Below, piece after piece: positions 22,110 to 33,100 of a stretch of DNA of 64,000 bases. The first letter of the stretch is position 1. Each line of letters opens with the position of its first letter. A program made the position numbers and the translations under genes. Origin of the DNA: Oopsacas minuta (lineage: Eukaryota > Porifera > Hexactinellida > Lyssacinosida > Leucopsacidae); assembly GCA_024704765.1 (NCBI GenBank), contig JAKMXF010000350.1, positions 1 to 64,000 on the forward strand. Direction: 5' to 3'. The notes below the pieces were generated by a model that made no database searches, was not told where the DNA came from, and saw only the letters and a program-made list of their open reading frames with translations.

Positions 22110-23081
22110 ATGGACTGTTCTTTCACATCACGGAGGGCTCTCAACCCTGAGCTACACCTAGACACTAACAAAATCCCGAGCATTAATATACACAGGAACC
22201 ATTCTATACCTCACTCTATAGATATCCCTCTCGTATCCTACAAAGAATTACCTGATCACATGACATGGCTAACTGACAATCCATTCCTTCGAAACTATTA
22301 TCGTAAACCTACCAACTCCTTCCTCACCTGTGTATCTTCTAACTTCTCACATTTACACACAGAATCACTTAACATACTCACCCATCTAATCCCTACTCTA
22401 CTAGCAGTGTATGCTATCTTACACTTGCTGCTGTACAAGCAACCCTTATCAATACTCTCTCATAGTATAGAATGGGAATACACTAGTAGCATGGATAGAC
22501 TAGTCCTGTGTCTGGTGTTAGTTGGTATATTATCTTGCATGGGACTGTCTACACTTTATCACACATTCAGTTGTCATGAGGTGTATGGGGGACATTTCCT
22601 ATCAGCTGATCTAGTGGGTATAGTCCTGTTTGGTTATAGTATAACACAAGCTACTGAATATTTCATTTTCTACTTACACTCGAATATTTTCATATGTTCA
22701 GTAATCTCAAATCTATTTTTCACAGTGATTTGTATTTTCCTTATTAAAACAGATACATTTTCTAGACCTGAGAATAAATGGCATAGATGTGGTCTATTCT
22801 TCTTCTACGGTGTGTTTATATTCACCCCTCCACTGTTTTGTCTCACTCTTAGGCTTGGAGTACAAATTGATTTATTCACTTATTTTATGTATTGTTTTGC
22901 TAACCTGATAGCTATTGGAGGTGCTGTATTATACTCATTTAAGTTCCCTGAGAGTTATGCTCCAGGTGTTTATGATATCTGGGGACAGAGTCACACAACA
23001 ATGCATGTCACTTCTGCTATTTCTGCATTTTTCCTGTATCAGGCTATTCTACAGACAGCCGAGTTTGCTATCCAACTGTAG
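22110..23081 (+). CDS. PAQR family seven-helix receptor (adiponectin/progestin receptor-like)
   Basis: A 323-residue single-exon gene with seven to eight hydrophobic helices after a ~90-residue N-terminus. All three PAQR signature regions are present: HTESLNILTHLIP just before helix 1 (residues about 83-95), STLYHTFSCH with a following SADLVG in helices 2-3, and PESYAPGVYDIWGQSHTTMH before the last helix. The histidines and aspartate in these motifs form the zinc site of the family, which has ceramidase-like activity in AdipoRs. The receptor sits in plasma or internal membranes with the N-terminus cytosolic in the family. The subfamily (AdipoR, mPR or PAQR3-like) cannot be fixed by eye. A poly(A) signal lies at 23197. 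Confidence 0.9.
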   Translation: MDCSFTSRRALNPELHLDTNKIPSINIHRNHSIPHSIDIPLVSYKELPDHMTWLTDNPFLRNYYRKPTNSFLTCVSSNFSHLHTESLNILTHLIPTLLAVYAILHLLLYKQPLSILSHSIEWEYTSSMDRLVLCLVLVGILSCMGLSTLYHTFSCHEVYGGHFLSADLVGIVLFGYSITQATEYFIFYLHSNIFICSVISNLFFTVICIFLIKTDTFSRPENKWHRCGLFFFYGVFIFTPPLFCLTLRLGVQIDLFTYFMYCFANLIAIGGAVLYSFKFPESYAPGVYDIWGQSHTTMHVTSAISAFFLYQAILQTAEFAIQL

Positions 23082-23196
23082 TAGGCTCTAATATGTGTTA
23101 ACTGATAGTTTATTTTATTCTTTGTTTGTATTCCAATTGTGTTCATATTGTTAGTTCATTATTAATATTTTTATTTTGTAAACAGTTTATTTATTC

Positions 23197-23202
23197 AATA
23201 AA
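23197..23202 (+). terminator. Poly(A) signal of PAQR gene
   Basis: AATAAA about 115 bp after the stop codon, in an AT-rich 3' flank. Confidence 0.5.
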
Positions 23203-23225
23203 AAACAATTTACCATGGCCATATA

Positions 23226-23377
23226 CAGTGTAACCTCCACAAACGGGATGTCAGGGACAAATTGTTAGTTCTTGTTTCACCGTTCCTGCCAAATCTCCCG
23301 TATTGTGGAGGTCCATTTGGAAGGGACTAGTAATTCACTCCGATTCTAGAAGTGCCCCGTTAGGGGAGGTTTCGCTG
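23226..23377. mobile_element. Short inverted-repeat MITE
   Basis: It starts CAGTGTAACCTCCACAAACG and, on the other strand, starts CAGCGAAACCTCCCCTAACG. The left flank is TA; the right flank has decayed. It lies between the PAQR gene and the next gene. Confidence 0.6.
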
Positions 23378-23468
23378 AAATTAATAACAACTTTGTTCAT
23401 GTATAAGACTTTTCAACACAAATCATCTTACAACTGAGAAGAAATTATTTAAATTCTTCACACCAAAT

Positions 23469-24287
23469 ATGGTATCCAACATAATCTACAGAGCTATCCC
23501 GTTCCCGGTAGAAGAAGTTCTGACAGACAGTCTCCCTGACAACGATACATTCCATCAATATTCTTCCCAATTACTCGTACAAGCAGATCGCCCTACAGAC
23601 TCTATCCCTCTAGACGATCTATCTATCTGTAATCTCTCCACTGAGAGTTTGACTTCAGAGATTGCATACGTGTGTATTGATTCCTCTGATTCTCTGGAAA
23701 AAGAGGCTCCTAGCAATGTAGTAAACTTGAATAAGAGGAAAGCTAAACCTAAGAGGGTGAAGAAGCAGTTGAATTGTAATACAATAGATCCCATCAAGAG
23801 AGTTCCACTTGATGTTGTATACGGGAATTCTCTATTAGAGAACACCATGGATATTAAACCAAACAGTAATTCTACTGAAAAGGATAAAGAGACTCCTGTG
23901 TTTCTCTCTGTCACAGATATGATTGATTTTGAGCAGCATAGCAAGCCAGACAACAGTTTGCGTAAAAAGAATGTATCAAATTCTAATAAACAGAAGAGAA
24001 TGTTTGAGCAGAAAAAAGTTCAAAATGGCAAATCTTCACGAACACCAAATCCGAAATTGATTCTTGGAAATTCAATCAACTTCAATAACAATCTACACAA
24101 ACCGGAATACAGTAAATTTACTCGTATAGCTAGATTACGAATACGAAGACTATCTTTGAAGACACCAGAACTAAAATTGCAAAAACTAGTTATATGTAGA
24201 CATTCAAATTATAATTGCTCAGAATTTAAGCGCCGTGTACCAATGCTAAACCTCAAGCGAGTCTTACAACTATCTTCACCATATTAG
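23469..24287 (+). CDS. Unrecognised basic, probably disordered protein
   Basis: A 272-residue ATG-started frame with coherent composition. The first ~90 residues are acidic and Ser/Asp-rich (SICNLSTESLTSEIAYV, SSDSLEKEA). A basic patch follows (NLNKRKAKPKRVKKQLN, residues about 87-103) that looks like a nuclear localisation signal. The C-terminal ~90 residues are Arg/Lys-rich (RIARLRIRRLSLK). No domain, signal peptide or membrane segment is visible. It could be a nuclear or chromatin-associated protein; this is inference from composition only. A poly(A) signal is at 24491. I do not recognise a family. Confidence 0.5.
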   Translation: MVSNIIYRAIPFPVEEVLTDSLPDNDTFHQYSSQLLVQADRPTDSIPLDDLSICNLSTESLTSEIAYVCIDSSDSLEKEAPSNVVNLNKRKAKPKRVKKQLNCNTIDPIKRVPLDVVYGNSLLENTMDIKPNSNSTEKDKETPVFLSVTDMIDFEQHSKPDNSLRKKNVSNSNKQKRMFEQKKVQNGKSSRTPNPKLILGNSINFNNNLHKPEYSKFTRIARLRIRRLSLKTPELKLQKLVICRHSNYNCSEFKRRVPMLNLKRVLQLSSPY

Positions 24288-24490
24288 ACTGCCTTATTTC
24301 TTTGTACTGTTTGCATATCTATGTATTTGATAGATTAATCTATACGCACCGACCACTTCTATGAGATTATTACAGCGATTAATAGAATTGTATAGCCCTT
24401 AATGCTAAATGCATTTCTATTAAGTTCATCCTCCTAGAGCTTGACTACTGTGTTTCTTAATTTTTGATTGTATTCATTAACTTCATTTAT

Positions 24491-24496
24491 AATAAA
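24491..24496 (+). terminator. Poly(A) signal of the 23469 gene
   Basis: AATAAA about 200 bp after the stop codon. Confidence 0.4.
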
Positions 24497-24970
24497 TAGC
24501 AAACAATACTTCACCTTCTGGACTCTAATTTATAGTGCAGCTCCTATAGAGATGCCCTAATGGCATGGATGATGTCCGTACTTCCATTCGCGCGGCGGGC
24601 GAAATCTAGCAGTCCAAGTTACATGAAAATTGGTACACATTTATATTTTGGGTTGGAGATTTGCACCCTCGGCTATAAATTTTTTCACATTATTTGCTGA
24701 TTTTCTAAAATGATGCTAGAGATTCCGTTTCATCTGCTAGAGGGATAATCGAGTATGTAGTTTTAAATTTCACACTTCAAATCTACATCAACATGAGTTA
24801 TCATATGATTACTCATATTTTCACACCTTTTGCATATTTTTGTCAATAAAATCTGCTAGAAATTCTTTTCAACCTCTAGTTAGGGAATTTAGATTCCAAT
24901 TTTTTCATTTTCAAACTAAATCTCAAAGATTTAATTATTATTACTGTAATCTTATTTTAATTTTTTAATA

Positions 24971-25425
24971 TTCGAGCCTTTGGCTCGTCGCTTCGCGATG
25001 AACTCGGCGCATTGCGCCTCGAGGTATTCAACGGACAAACAAACAGACAAACAACAATTGAGATGTAATAATATTGATGTTGTTTATAATATTCAGACTC
25101 AGCATACTCGATTACCAGTATAGTCGTTAAAAGTATGATTCTACCTCAATATTGAAATTTGTTTACTTTATATTCATAAAAACAATAATAAATTTACATA
25201 TGATTAATCCAAAAGTGTGAAAATCGGATTCAGCATGTTCGATATATTTAGTGAAGTTTTATTGAATTCTTATTACTTCCTTGATAAACACGATAAATAC
25301 ATAGTTATGCTACAATTTCATAATTGCATACCGTAAATCCTTTCCTCGCCAACTGACAAACAAACAAGCAGACAACAATTGAGATTTAATAATATAGATT
25401 TTGCTGCTAATGATGTTAAATAAAT
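24971..25425 (-). repeat. Helitron-like copies (two partial, inverted)
   Basis: The first copy (to about 25075) joins the GCTCGTCGCTTCGCGATGAA end directly to the other terminus, an internal deletion. The second carries the AAAAGTGTGAAAATCGGATT and CCTTTCCTCGCCAACTGACA blocks. Confidence 0.45.
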
Positions 25426-26759
25426 ATTTAGTTCAATAGTTAGACAGCCGGTAATTGCAAGATAATTATTGGAATCTTCACCATAGGATTTGAGGATAAA
25501 ACAGAACAGTAGGGGACTAATAAGATTGACAAACAAATAACCCTGGGCTGCACTACCAGTCTGTCGGCTGGATTGTATTAAAATTACTGTACTCACTGCA
25601 CTATAGTTCAGAAATATGAGGAATCTCTTTAGTATATATTGACTAAAACTATTTTCCCCATAGGATTTGGCTTAGTAAGGAAATTTTCTACATTTTTGTT
25701 CCTGTAACGATTTTCGAGATCTTTTAATCTGTAAACTTAGTGGCGTAACAAAATGTAAATATTGGGGGGCAGATCACATTAAATGTGGGGGGGGGTAATT
25801 GGATCTTTCATTATGCCTGTCTTTTGGCCTTGGAATATTAAATTCCAAAGTACAAGCGAGCGAGCAGAACTTTGGAGGTTCAAGAGCTCGAGAAATGTAT
25901 GGAATGTTCCCTGCATCTAGGGATTTGATTGACAAGAGTTGGAAAATATGCCTTCATTATTAATTATTCAGTATCCAAATGGTGCACTAAATAGTGATCA
26001 TTCCAGCTAACCATCCACAGATCCTTCTCTAGCATAATTAATGTATTCCTTATACTCTGTAGATTTGGCCAATCGTTTCCGTTATAAACGATTATTAACG
26101 ATTATAAGCGTTTAAGATAACTCATTTGTAAGCAGATATGACCTACAGGGTGGCCACGGGAAATCGACTAATTGTATATTACCATAACTTCCTTTGGTTA
26201 ATTCCTTTGTACTTTAACTCATACTGGAGCTGAAACTCTGCTATTTTGTTTTCTACTAACGACTACATCGCTAGGAAGCAAAGTCAAGACTCACTAGAGA
26301 TTAACTAACTAAGGTTGTTATGTAGTATCATGGAAACCGAAAAAACTATCTTGAAAACGCAGCGAGTATTTAAGAGGAAATTTGATAGATAAGCGCTCCA
26401 AATCCTAAAATCATTATCCAGAGATTGAAGAGATTCGAGGAGAAGGGTCAGTGGATTAAGAAGGATGAAAGTGGCTAGATTGGGGAAAGTGACGGAAAAA
26501 GTGTTGGTGTAGTTACAAAGAGTAATCCTCTTAGTATATACGTGGCTGGATTGAACATGTTACAGGTTGCCGTGGGAGTAGGAATGTATATTTACGATAA
26601 AGTTATCTCATAATAATGATAGTGTTAATAGCATATTTAGAAAAATAACTGTAGGTAACATCGAGAGACGTTCCATGAGGGCTCCTTGGGTACAACCCAT
26701 GGCGATTCCCACAGGATTCCTATGGGAATGGGATGGGAATTAAAATTCTATTCCCTAAA

Positions 26760-26852
26760 TAGAACCCTATAATATATATTGTTCAATTATTGATAATATG
26801 TCAGGGTTGCATAAATTATCAACAATTGAATAATATATAGTATAGGGTTCTA
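26760..26852. repeat. Foldback hairpin, ~40-bp arms
   Basis: TAGAACCCTATAATATATAT at the left pairs with ATATATAGTATAGGGTTCTA at the right; the arms continue through GTTCAATTATTGATAAT / ATTATCAACAATTGAA with a ~10-bp loop. Confidence 0.65.
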
Positions 26853-28196
26853 TATATTAGGTTAACAAAATTTATGAAATGTCTAACATAATTGGTGAAA
26901 AGTATTTTGCTATGTAATCTACGCTGAGTATTACATATCATTATACTTCTTTGATTAATTAAAGATGTAGAATACCAATCTATTCACTTAAATGATTATA
27001 TAGCAGGAAATCGCAAAATGGGACACCCCTAACCAGGTAAAAACCTCCCAAACCGGAGCACCTCTCAGATTTTGAGTTTTCGGTACATAAATCACTGCAG
27101 TACATAGTATCTACTGTACTGTAACTCTGTAAGTACTGTCCAGATGGGTTATTACTAAATTGTTTAATTAACACTGTCAGATTTGTTATACTTATTCTAT
27201 ATCAAATTTTTTGACTTTTCACTAGTTTTGGTCAAGGAAAATCTGTTAGAAATATAAATAATTTTGTTAGAGATTGCATCAATTCTGTTAATCTAATAAT
27301 TATCAACGTATCTAGCATGTAATATAAATATCAAATCGTGTATTTATTATGCTTTTTAACGAATTATGCTATCTATGATCGTTTCTAAGTGAGACCAGAT
27401 ATAACTCAGCATGCTTCCCGTAGCTCACTCTCTATATTTTATAGTTTGAAATATATGCAACGTCCCGTTGGCCTGTGTCGAAAATCAGAGAAATTTTTTT
27501 ACTGAGAGAGTCGTAAAGCTTTGAAATGAACTTCCTGATAGTGTTGTCTCAGCTGCATCGTAGTCCACATTCAAAGGGAGACTTATTTTGGACTAACAAG
27601 CACAAATTACAATCGCATTGTGTTCTTGTAAAAAAAGAGACGGGTAATCTGTCCTCATACCTTAAATATTCTATTTTTCTTTTCATTCTTTCAGGATTCT
27701 CTTTGTATAATTGTGTTTATTAGTTTTTTTTTCAGTTCTAGTCTTATTCATTTTACAAGTCAGTCAGCTTTTCCTAGTTAGTATTTTAGCTCAAATTTTG
27801 GAATTTATTTAATTCCTTCATTTATTTATTTATTTATTTATTTACTTTTTCAAGTTTTATATTGCTAATAAATATTATATTAATCCGCATGGTTTTTCCC
27901 AAGCCGCTTACTAATTTTACAATTGTATGTATATTGTTAGTAATCTGCAGAACTTTGCAGTGGAACTTATGCTGATTACCAACAATAGACTCTGATAACA
28001 AATTTCCCACCTAATATTCCAGCAATTTCTATAGTACAATTTAATAGCTGTCAAATATACTAAATGTGATCATTACAGTAGAATGTTAGAGAATAAAATT
28101 AGGAGCATTACGGCCTAACAATAGAAATAGTACAATAATACTGTCCAATAATTCAATGTTAAAAACTACTAGCATTCTAGTGGTAACTATAAGGTG

Positions 28197-29048
28197 TTAG
28201 TTTAAGTAAGGAATTATGTATTTCCGGATAACATCCACGTCTTCATGCCAGTATGTATGGAAAATGTTTGGTACAGTAACGTTTACAGTTTTGTTCTGCT
28301 CAAATAAAGTTCTAAGTCCAAATGTATCATTTTTGTAGAAATCCATCTGTTCCATAGGAAGTACTTTTTCTTTGTTATTGAAGAATCCGAATTGACTTGA
28401 TTGCCAAGGTTTAATAACCTCGTCATTAGGTCCCCCTATCATAACCAGTTTCTTTAGTTTGAGGAAGTTATTCTTCCAATCAGGGTTGGTAGGATACGTC
28501 AGTGGAGCTAGGAAATTACATTTTTCTCTGTAACGGTCTTCCTTGATAGGATCATGCCAGTATCCGCCTACAGATATATCCTGACCTGCTCTTGAATAAA
28601 AAAGGTCTGTTAGCCATTCTAATGTTGCATTCGGCCAATACTTCTGGTAAATGATTGGAAACCCAAACTCCCCATTTAGAGGCGCAGAGAGCGAAATAAA
28701 CGTATCAATGTTGTGATTATTCGTTGTCTGAATGAGAGCCCTGCCTATCATACCTCCCTGTGAGAACCCAATAAAGTTAGTAGAGTTTGAGCTAGACATT
28801 ATCTCCTTTAGATGCTTTCTTATCCAGTATACCTGATCCCACATCTTGAATAGACTTACATCATTGTTAAACATATCAACTTTGTATACTTCAGTTCCTG
28901 GATGAGCATCTTTAATCATAGTTTCTAGTGTATTCATTGTGTCAGGTCCGTCAAATATCCCGTGCATGAGTACAACAGGAGAATAGCAGTGAGTTCTTAA
29001 GCATAGAAGTAAATAGATGATGCAGATGTGTATAGGACCTCGCTTCAT
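28197..29048 (-). CDS. Palmitoyl-protein thioesterase, PPT2-like
   Basis: A 283-residue lysosomal alpha/beta-hydrolase by family. The frame is open back to a TTG at 29081, but the first ATG is 29048, giving a signal peptide (ICIIYLLLCLRTHC, residues 8-21). VVLMHGIFDGPDTM is the oxyanion-region loop. The nucleophile is Ser96 in GFSQGGM, the acid is Asp209 in IGGPNDEVIKPW, and the base is His264 in NIFHTYWHED; this order and the ISLSAPLNGEFG segment match PPT1/PPT2. The PWQSSQFGFF stretch favours PPT2. The enzymes remove thioester-linked acyl groups (PPT1 from proteins; PPT2 prefers acyl-CoA-type substrates). Several N-glycosylation sequons (NST, NAT, NDT, NKT, NVT) fit a secreted or lysosomal enzyme. 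Single exon. Confidence 0.88.
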   Translation of the reverse strand: MKRGPIHICIIYLLLCLRTHCYSPVVLMHGIFDGPDTMNTLETMIKDAHPGTEVYKVDMFNNDVSLFKMWDQVYWIRKHLKEIMSSSNSTNFIGFSQGGMIGRALIQTTNNHNIDTFISLSAPLNGEFGFPIIYQKYWPNATLEWLTDLFYSRAGQDISVGGYWHDPIKEDRYREKCNFLAPLTYPTNPDWKNNFLKLKKLVMIGGPNDEVIKPWQSSQFGFFNNKEKVLPMEQMDFYKNDTFGLRTLFEQNKTVNVTVPNIFHTYWHEDVDVIRKYIIPYLN

Positions 29049-30140
29049 GTTAACTGAATTAATACTAGAACAAATATTCAATTAAATAATCTTATTTGTA
29101 GACAGTTTATGAACTAAATAGAACCTAATACAAAATTTTGTATACCGATAAAAAGCCTTTTCAATAATTGGGAAATGACCTGGGTCAACACTACAGAACA
29201 ATTTAGAGAATCAGTGGAATAATATCTGAATGTAGTGTTACTAGTATGATATTTATTTTGCATTTCCATTTTCTGATGGTGGACCTTGTGAAAAATGCTG
29301 ATAACATTGCATTATTTAAGACATCATCGCATTCTTGTATCGTGGAATAGGGTGTATCTCGAAATTTTCGTTAGAATTATTTTTCGTAGTTTGAGAGTGC
29401 CCACGAAAAATACACTTGAATCGGAGTAACTTTAAATATTTCAGTTGTTAGAAAGTATTGATTTCGTTTTTGTATTATCCTGGCTTACACAAACCACGAA
29501 ATAATTTGACAACGAATTTTTCAAAATTCGCTATGTTAGAATCATTTCGGAAACATTCTAAAAGTTTGTAGTCAAGTCAAGTGGATAGCTAAGTGGTTCT
29601 CCTGTAATAACAATGTCAAACACAACAATTAATGTTTGTTAAATCTCGTTAAATAATGTCAGGTTTACTAAGAGTTGAGATAAGTGATCACCAGCTGGTA
29701 CCAGCACATGTTACTCCAATGTCAATTTTAGATGATTTTTTGATTAATGTCTGAATTATATTATTTACTGATAAATTTCTAATTCTGTAATACGAGAATG
29801 AATCCAGTATTTGTATGTTGAGAAGACATTACTCAACGAATTTAATTCATATCTATGCATATACATTCGGTTATATACAATAGTAGAACTCTAATTCACT
29901 GAAGCTCGCTAAACTCCCTCTGTAGTACTTGATATAATTCTCATGCTAAGGTAATTAATAGGCTAGAGACCTTATTGTTGTATTATTTAGGTGAGATAAG
30001 AATTTGAGAAATAATCAGCTCTTTTGATGGAGATAATATAAATTCTTGCTATGAATAGCTACTTAATTGTATTGAAGAAAATGCGGTTTAAGTTATTTAA
30101 AATTTAATTTATATCCAAGTAAATATTACGATAACTCTTA
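29049..30140. promoter_or_regulatory. Divergent intergenic region between PPT2-like and PDZ genes
   Basis: The two genes point away from each other across 1.1 kb of AT-rich sequence, which must carry both promoters. No specific site or repeat family is identified. Confidence 0.3.
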
Positions 30141-33100
30141 ATGGCTGACGAACGAATGGAAGAGAGAAGAAAGTTTATATTTGCCTTCAAAGAATCCTTG
30201 CTATGTCTGGAGGATGAGGGAGACAGAGCAGATATAATGCGATCTCTCAAAGAATTCCAAACTACAATGATAGTTGAAGATCTGGTGGATTCATTGAAAC
30301 GAGTATTAATCAATCCACAGAGCCTTACAGTATACGTAACTCTATATCCATTGATACCTGGCAGACTCAGAGCTGAGTACAGAACTCTTATTCCTAAAGT
30401 ACCAACTTTTGCTGTAAAGATTATCAGGATACGGAGGAATGGAACTGAGGCTCTTGGGTTCACTGTAAGAGGAGGGAGAGAACACCAACTAGGTAACTAC
30501 ACCCTCCTTAAGCCAGAATAATAATATTTATTAAACGATCTTAATGACAATATATTGTTAGTTCAACTACATCATTGGTTCTCAACCTTTTTTCTTCCGC
30601 GGACCCCCTGCCAATAGACATGACGATCACATTTTAGGGCCGCGGACCCCAGGTTGAGAACCACTGAACTACATCATATTTTATCAATTCGTAGTTTGAA
30701 AGTTGAAACAGGATAATACTTTACGTAACTAATATATTTGCAATAATGTGGTGAATATTTTTCAGAATAGATAATTTGAAATTAGGATTTACAGTGGAGT
30801 TTGCCTATTACTTATTAGCAACTTGGGTTATGTTTTCAAACAGCTGCTAATATGGAACATAAATAGTACACAATCTACACTTGGGACCAAAATGGACTAA
30901 TAGAAAATAATGCTATTACACGAGTTAATAATAAGTGACCTCTACTGTATTTCTCAGAGAATTATTACAATAGATACAGTGACTAATTCTCCATTACAAC
31001 TACACCTTCATTTATTTTTACATCTCAGGTATATTCATCACTAACGTGCTACCTGACTCACGAGCTCACAAATCAGGTCTCAAACCAGGCTACCAAATCC
31101 TCAAAATAAACGCTTTTCCTCTGAAAGAGTCTACTCATGAAGAAGCTGTTAGTCTCCTCACACTCAAGAGAGCTTATATTCTCACTTGTAAAGATATAGG
31201 TAAATTATAACCAAATGGTACTTATTAGTGCTTGCTTTGTTGGGTATTTCAAGAAACTTTACTGTACATACTTACTAATAAATTGAATAGTTTATTGAAG
31301 GGATGTATTTTCCTGTAATTAACTCTTGTTACAATAAATATTTTGTATAGGAATGATCCCTGAGATTCGGAGGAATATGGTTAATTGGACGTATGCTGCT
31401 GACATGGAATCAGCTTCTATATCTAGATCACTCGAAGTCACTTCTCCTTTTCAGACAGGCATAAGGACGATACACTGCAAACTAGAAGGAGGAAGTTTCG
31501 GGTGTAGCATCAAAGGTTCATTAGTATACATCCTAGTATTTAATACCTTTTGTAATTCAGTAGAGTATCAGTATTCTATTGGATAATTGTCTACCCATAC
31601 ATGTACTTATACTTCCATAAATGGGTATTATAAAATACTCTTGGAACACCTTGTAATATGCCAACTGGTGGAAACCTGAAGTTAAGAAATAATACAGTAG
31701 AACTCGGAAAATATGAACTCCGTTAGGAAACTAAAATAGCATCTACTATCCGAGTGAATGTCTTAACCAAATAGGGATTATAGTAAAAATTTAGAATCAA
31801 TAAGATTACATTCATTTGGGTTGGAATAGTTAGTAGGTTTTATCCAAGTTCTACAGTATTTATATTTGATAACAGATATACTCTAGGAGGGACTCAACAT
31901 GGCACTGGAATATTTATCCATAAAATAACTCCAAACTCGAAAGCAGAACAGCTCGGACTACAGGTTAGAAATATCCATTGCCTAATAAAATACGGCTATA
32001 CTGCATGCTGCTGAATCAGTAAAAATAAGAGTCCAGTTTATAAATTTCATAAAAGAAAAATTATTCCTCCAATGTTTGCGAATTGAACTTTTTTAGAGAA
32101 AAAAGTCCAAAGAATCAATTTTGAGTGATTAAAAAGTTCAAACCGCCATCCTTCATCTAGTTTAGGCGGAATTATGCGATGACGTTAGCATTTATACAAT
32201 TATAGTATTTCTCAACTTTTTGTGTGGAAAAAAGACACAAGCTGTCCTAATTGATGCAAGGATGTTTGATTTTGTTCATTTACTTAACTATTAAGATAAA
32301 TCCAAGTTAGACGATAGTTTATTGGAAGAAAGATTACACAATTTATACCTTAAACATGAAAAATAATATTTAATGAAAATCTATTTTGAATTAATCGAAA
32401 AAAACATATGATGACGGGGTAAGAAATTGATTTTAAAGCAAATGTTCTGAATATTTATACAGCCTGTATGGGAAGGTATTATTCCAAAGAAATATGAAAA
32501 TTACAGAACTACAAAATTATCATTTTTGAATTGAGTATGGCTGTTTGAACTTTTTAACTAACCTAATTGATTCCTGAGATTAATTTACCCTAAAATATTC
32601 AATTCGCAAATATTGGATTAGTCTATTTCCTTTAATTATATTTATAACACTGGACTCTTATTTTTCATTATGATTCGGCAGCATGTGTTTTAGTAGGCCA
32701 TGCAATATCTTATTATCACAGAAAATCCCAATGGATAAAGTTTGTGATCCCAATAATATAAAATTCTCTAGTATTTGTATGTATTAAATTCTTAACGCTT
32801 TATATGGGGTTACTATAAGCCCAATATAACTATTATTCATTATTTTAGATAGGAGATGAGGTTATAGAAGTGAATGGGAAAAGCTTTTCAAATATAACTC
32901 ATATAGAAGCTGTACATTTTTTGAAGAAACAAGATAATCTTATTATCAAACTGAAACCTGGGAATGTTATGTTTCACAATCGACCAGAAAGCACTGTAAG
33001 TATATTTGTCGTTCAATGTAATACAGTCACATGACTCACATCCCCGTCACTCGAACGACCGTTTCCAGATGCAGCATTATTTGGGACATTTTTAAGCCCA

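Larger units (their letters stand above)
24288..28196. other. 3.9 kb intergenic, repeats, no gene seen
   Basis: Holds a poly(A) signal for the upstream gene, Helitron-like copies (24971-25425), an element shared with 21.2 kb (26570-26750), a foldback (26760-26852) and a (TTTA)n tract at about 27820-27846. Frames at 25318-25596, 26980-27174 and 27526-27723 have no protein character. Confidence 0.5.
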
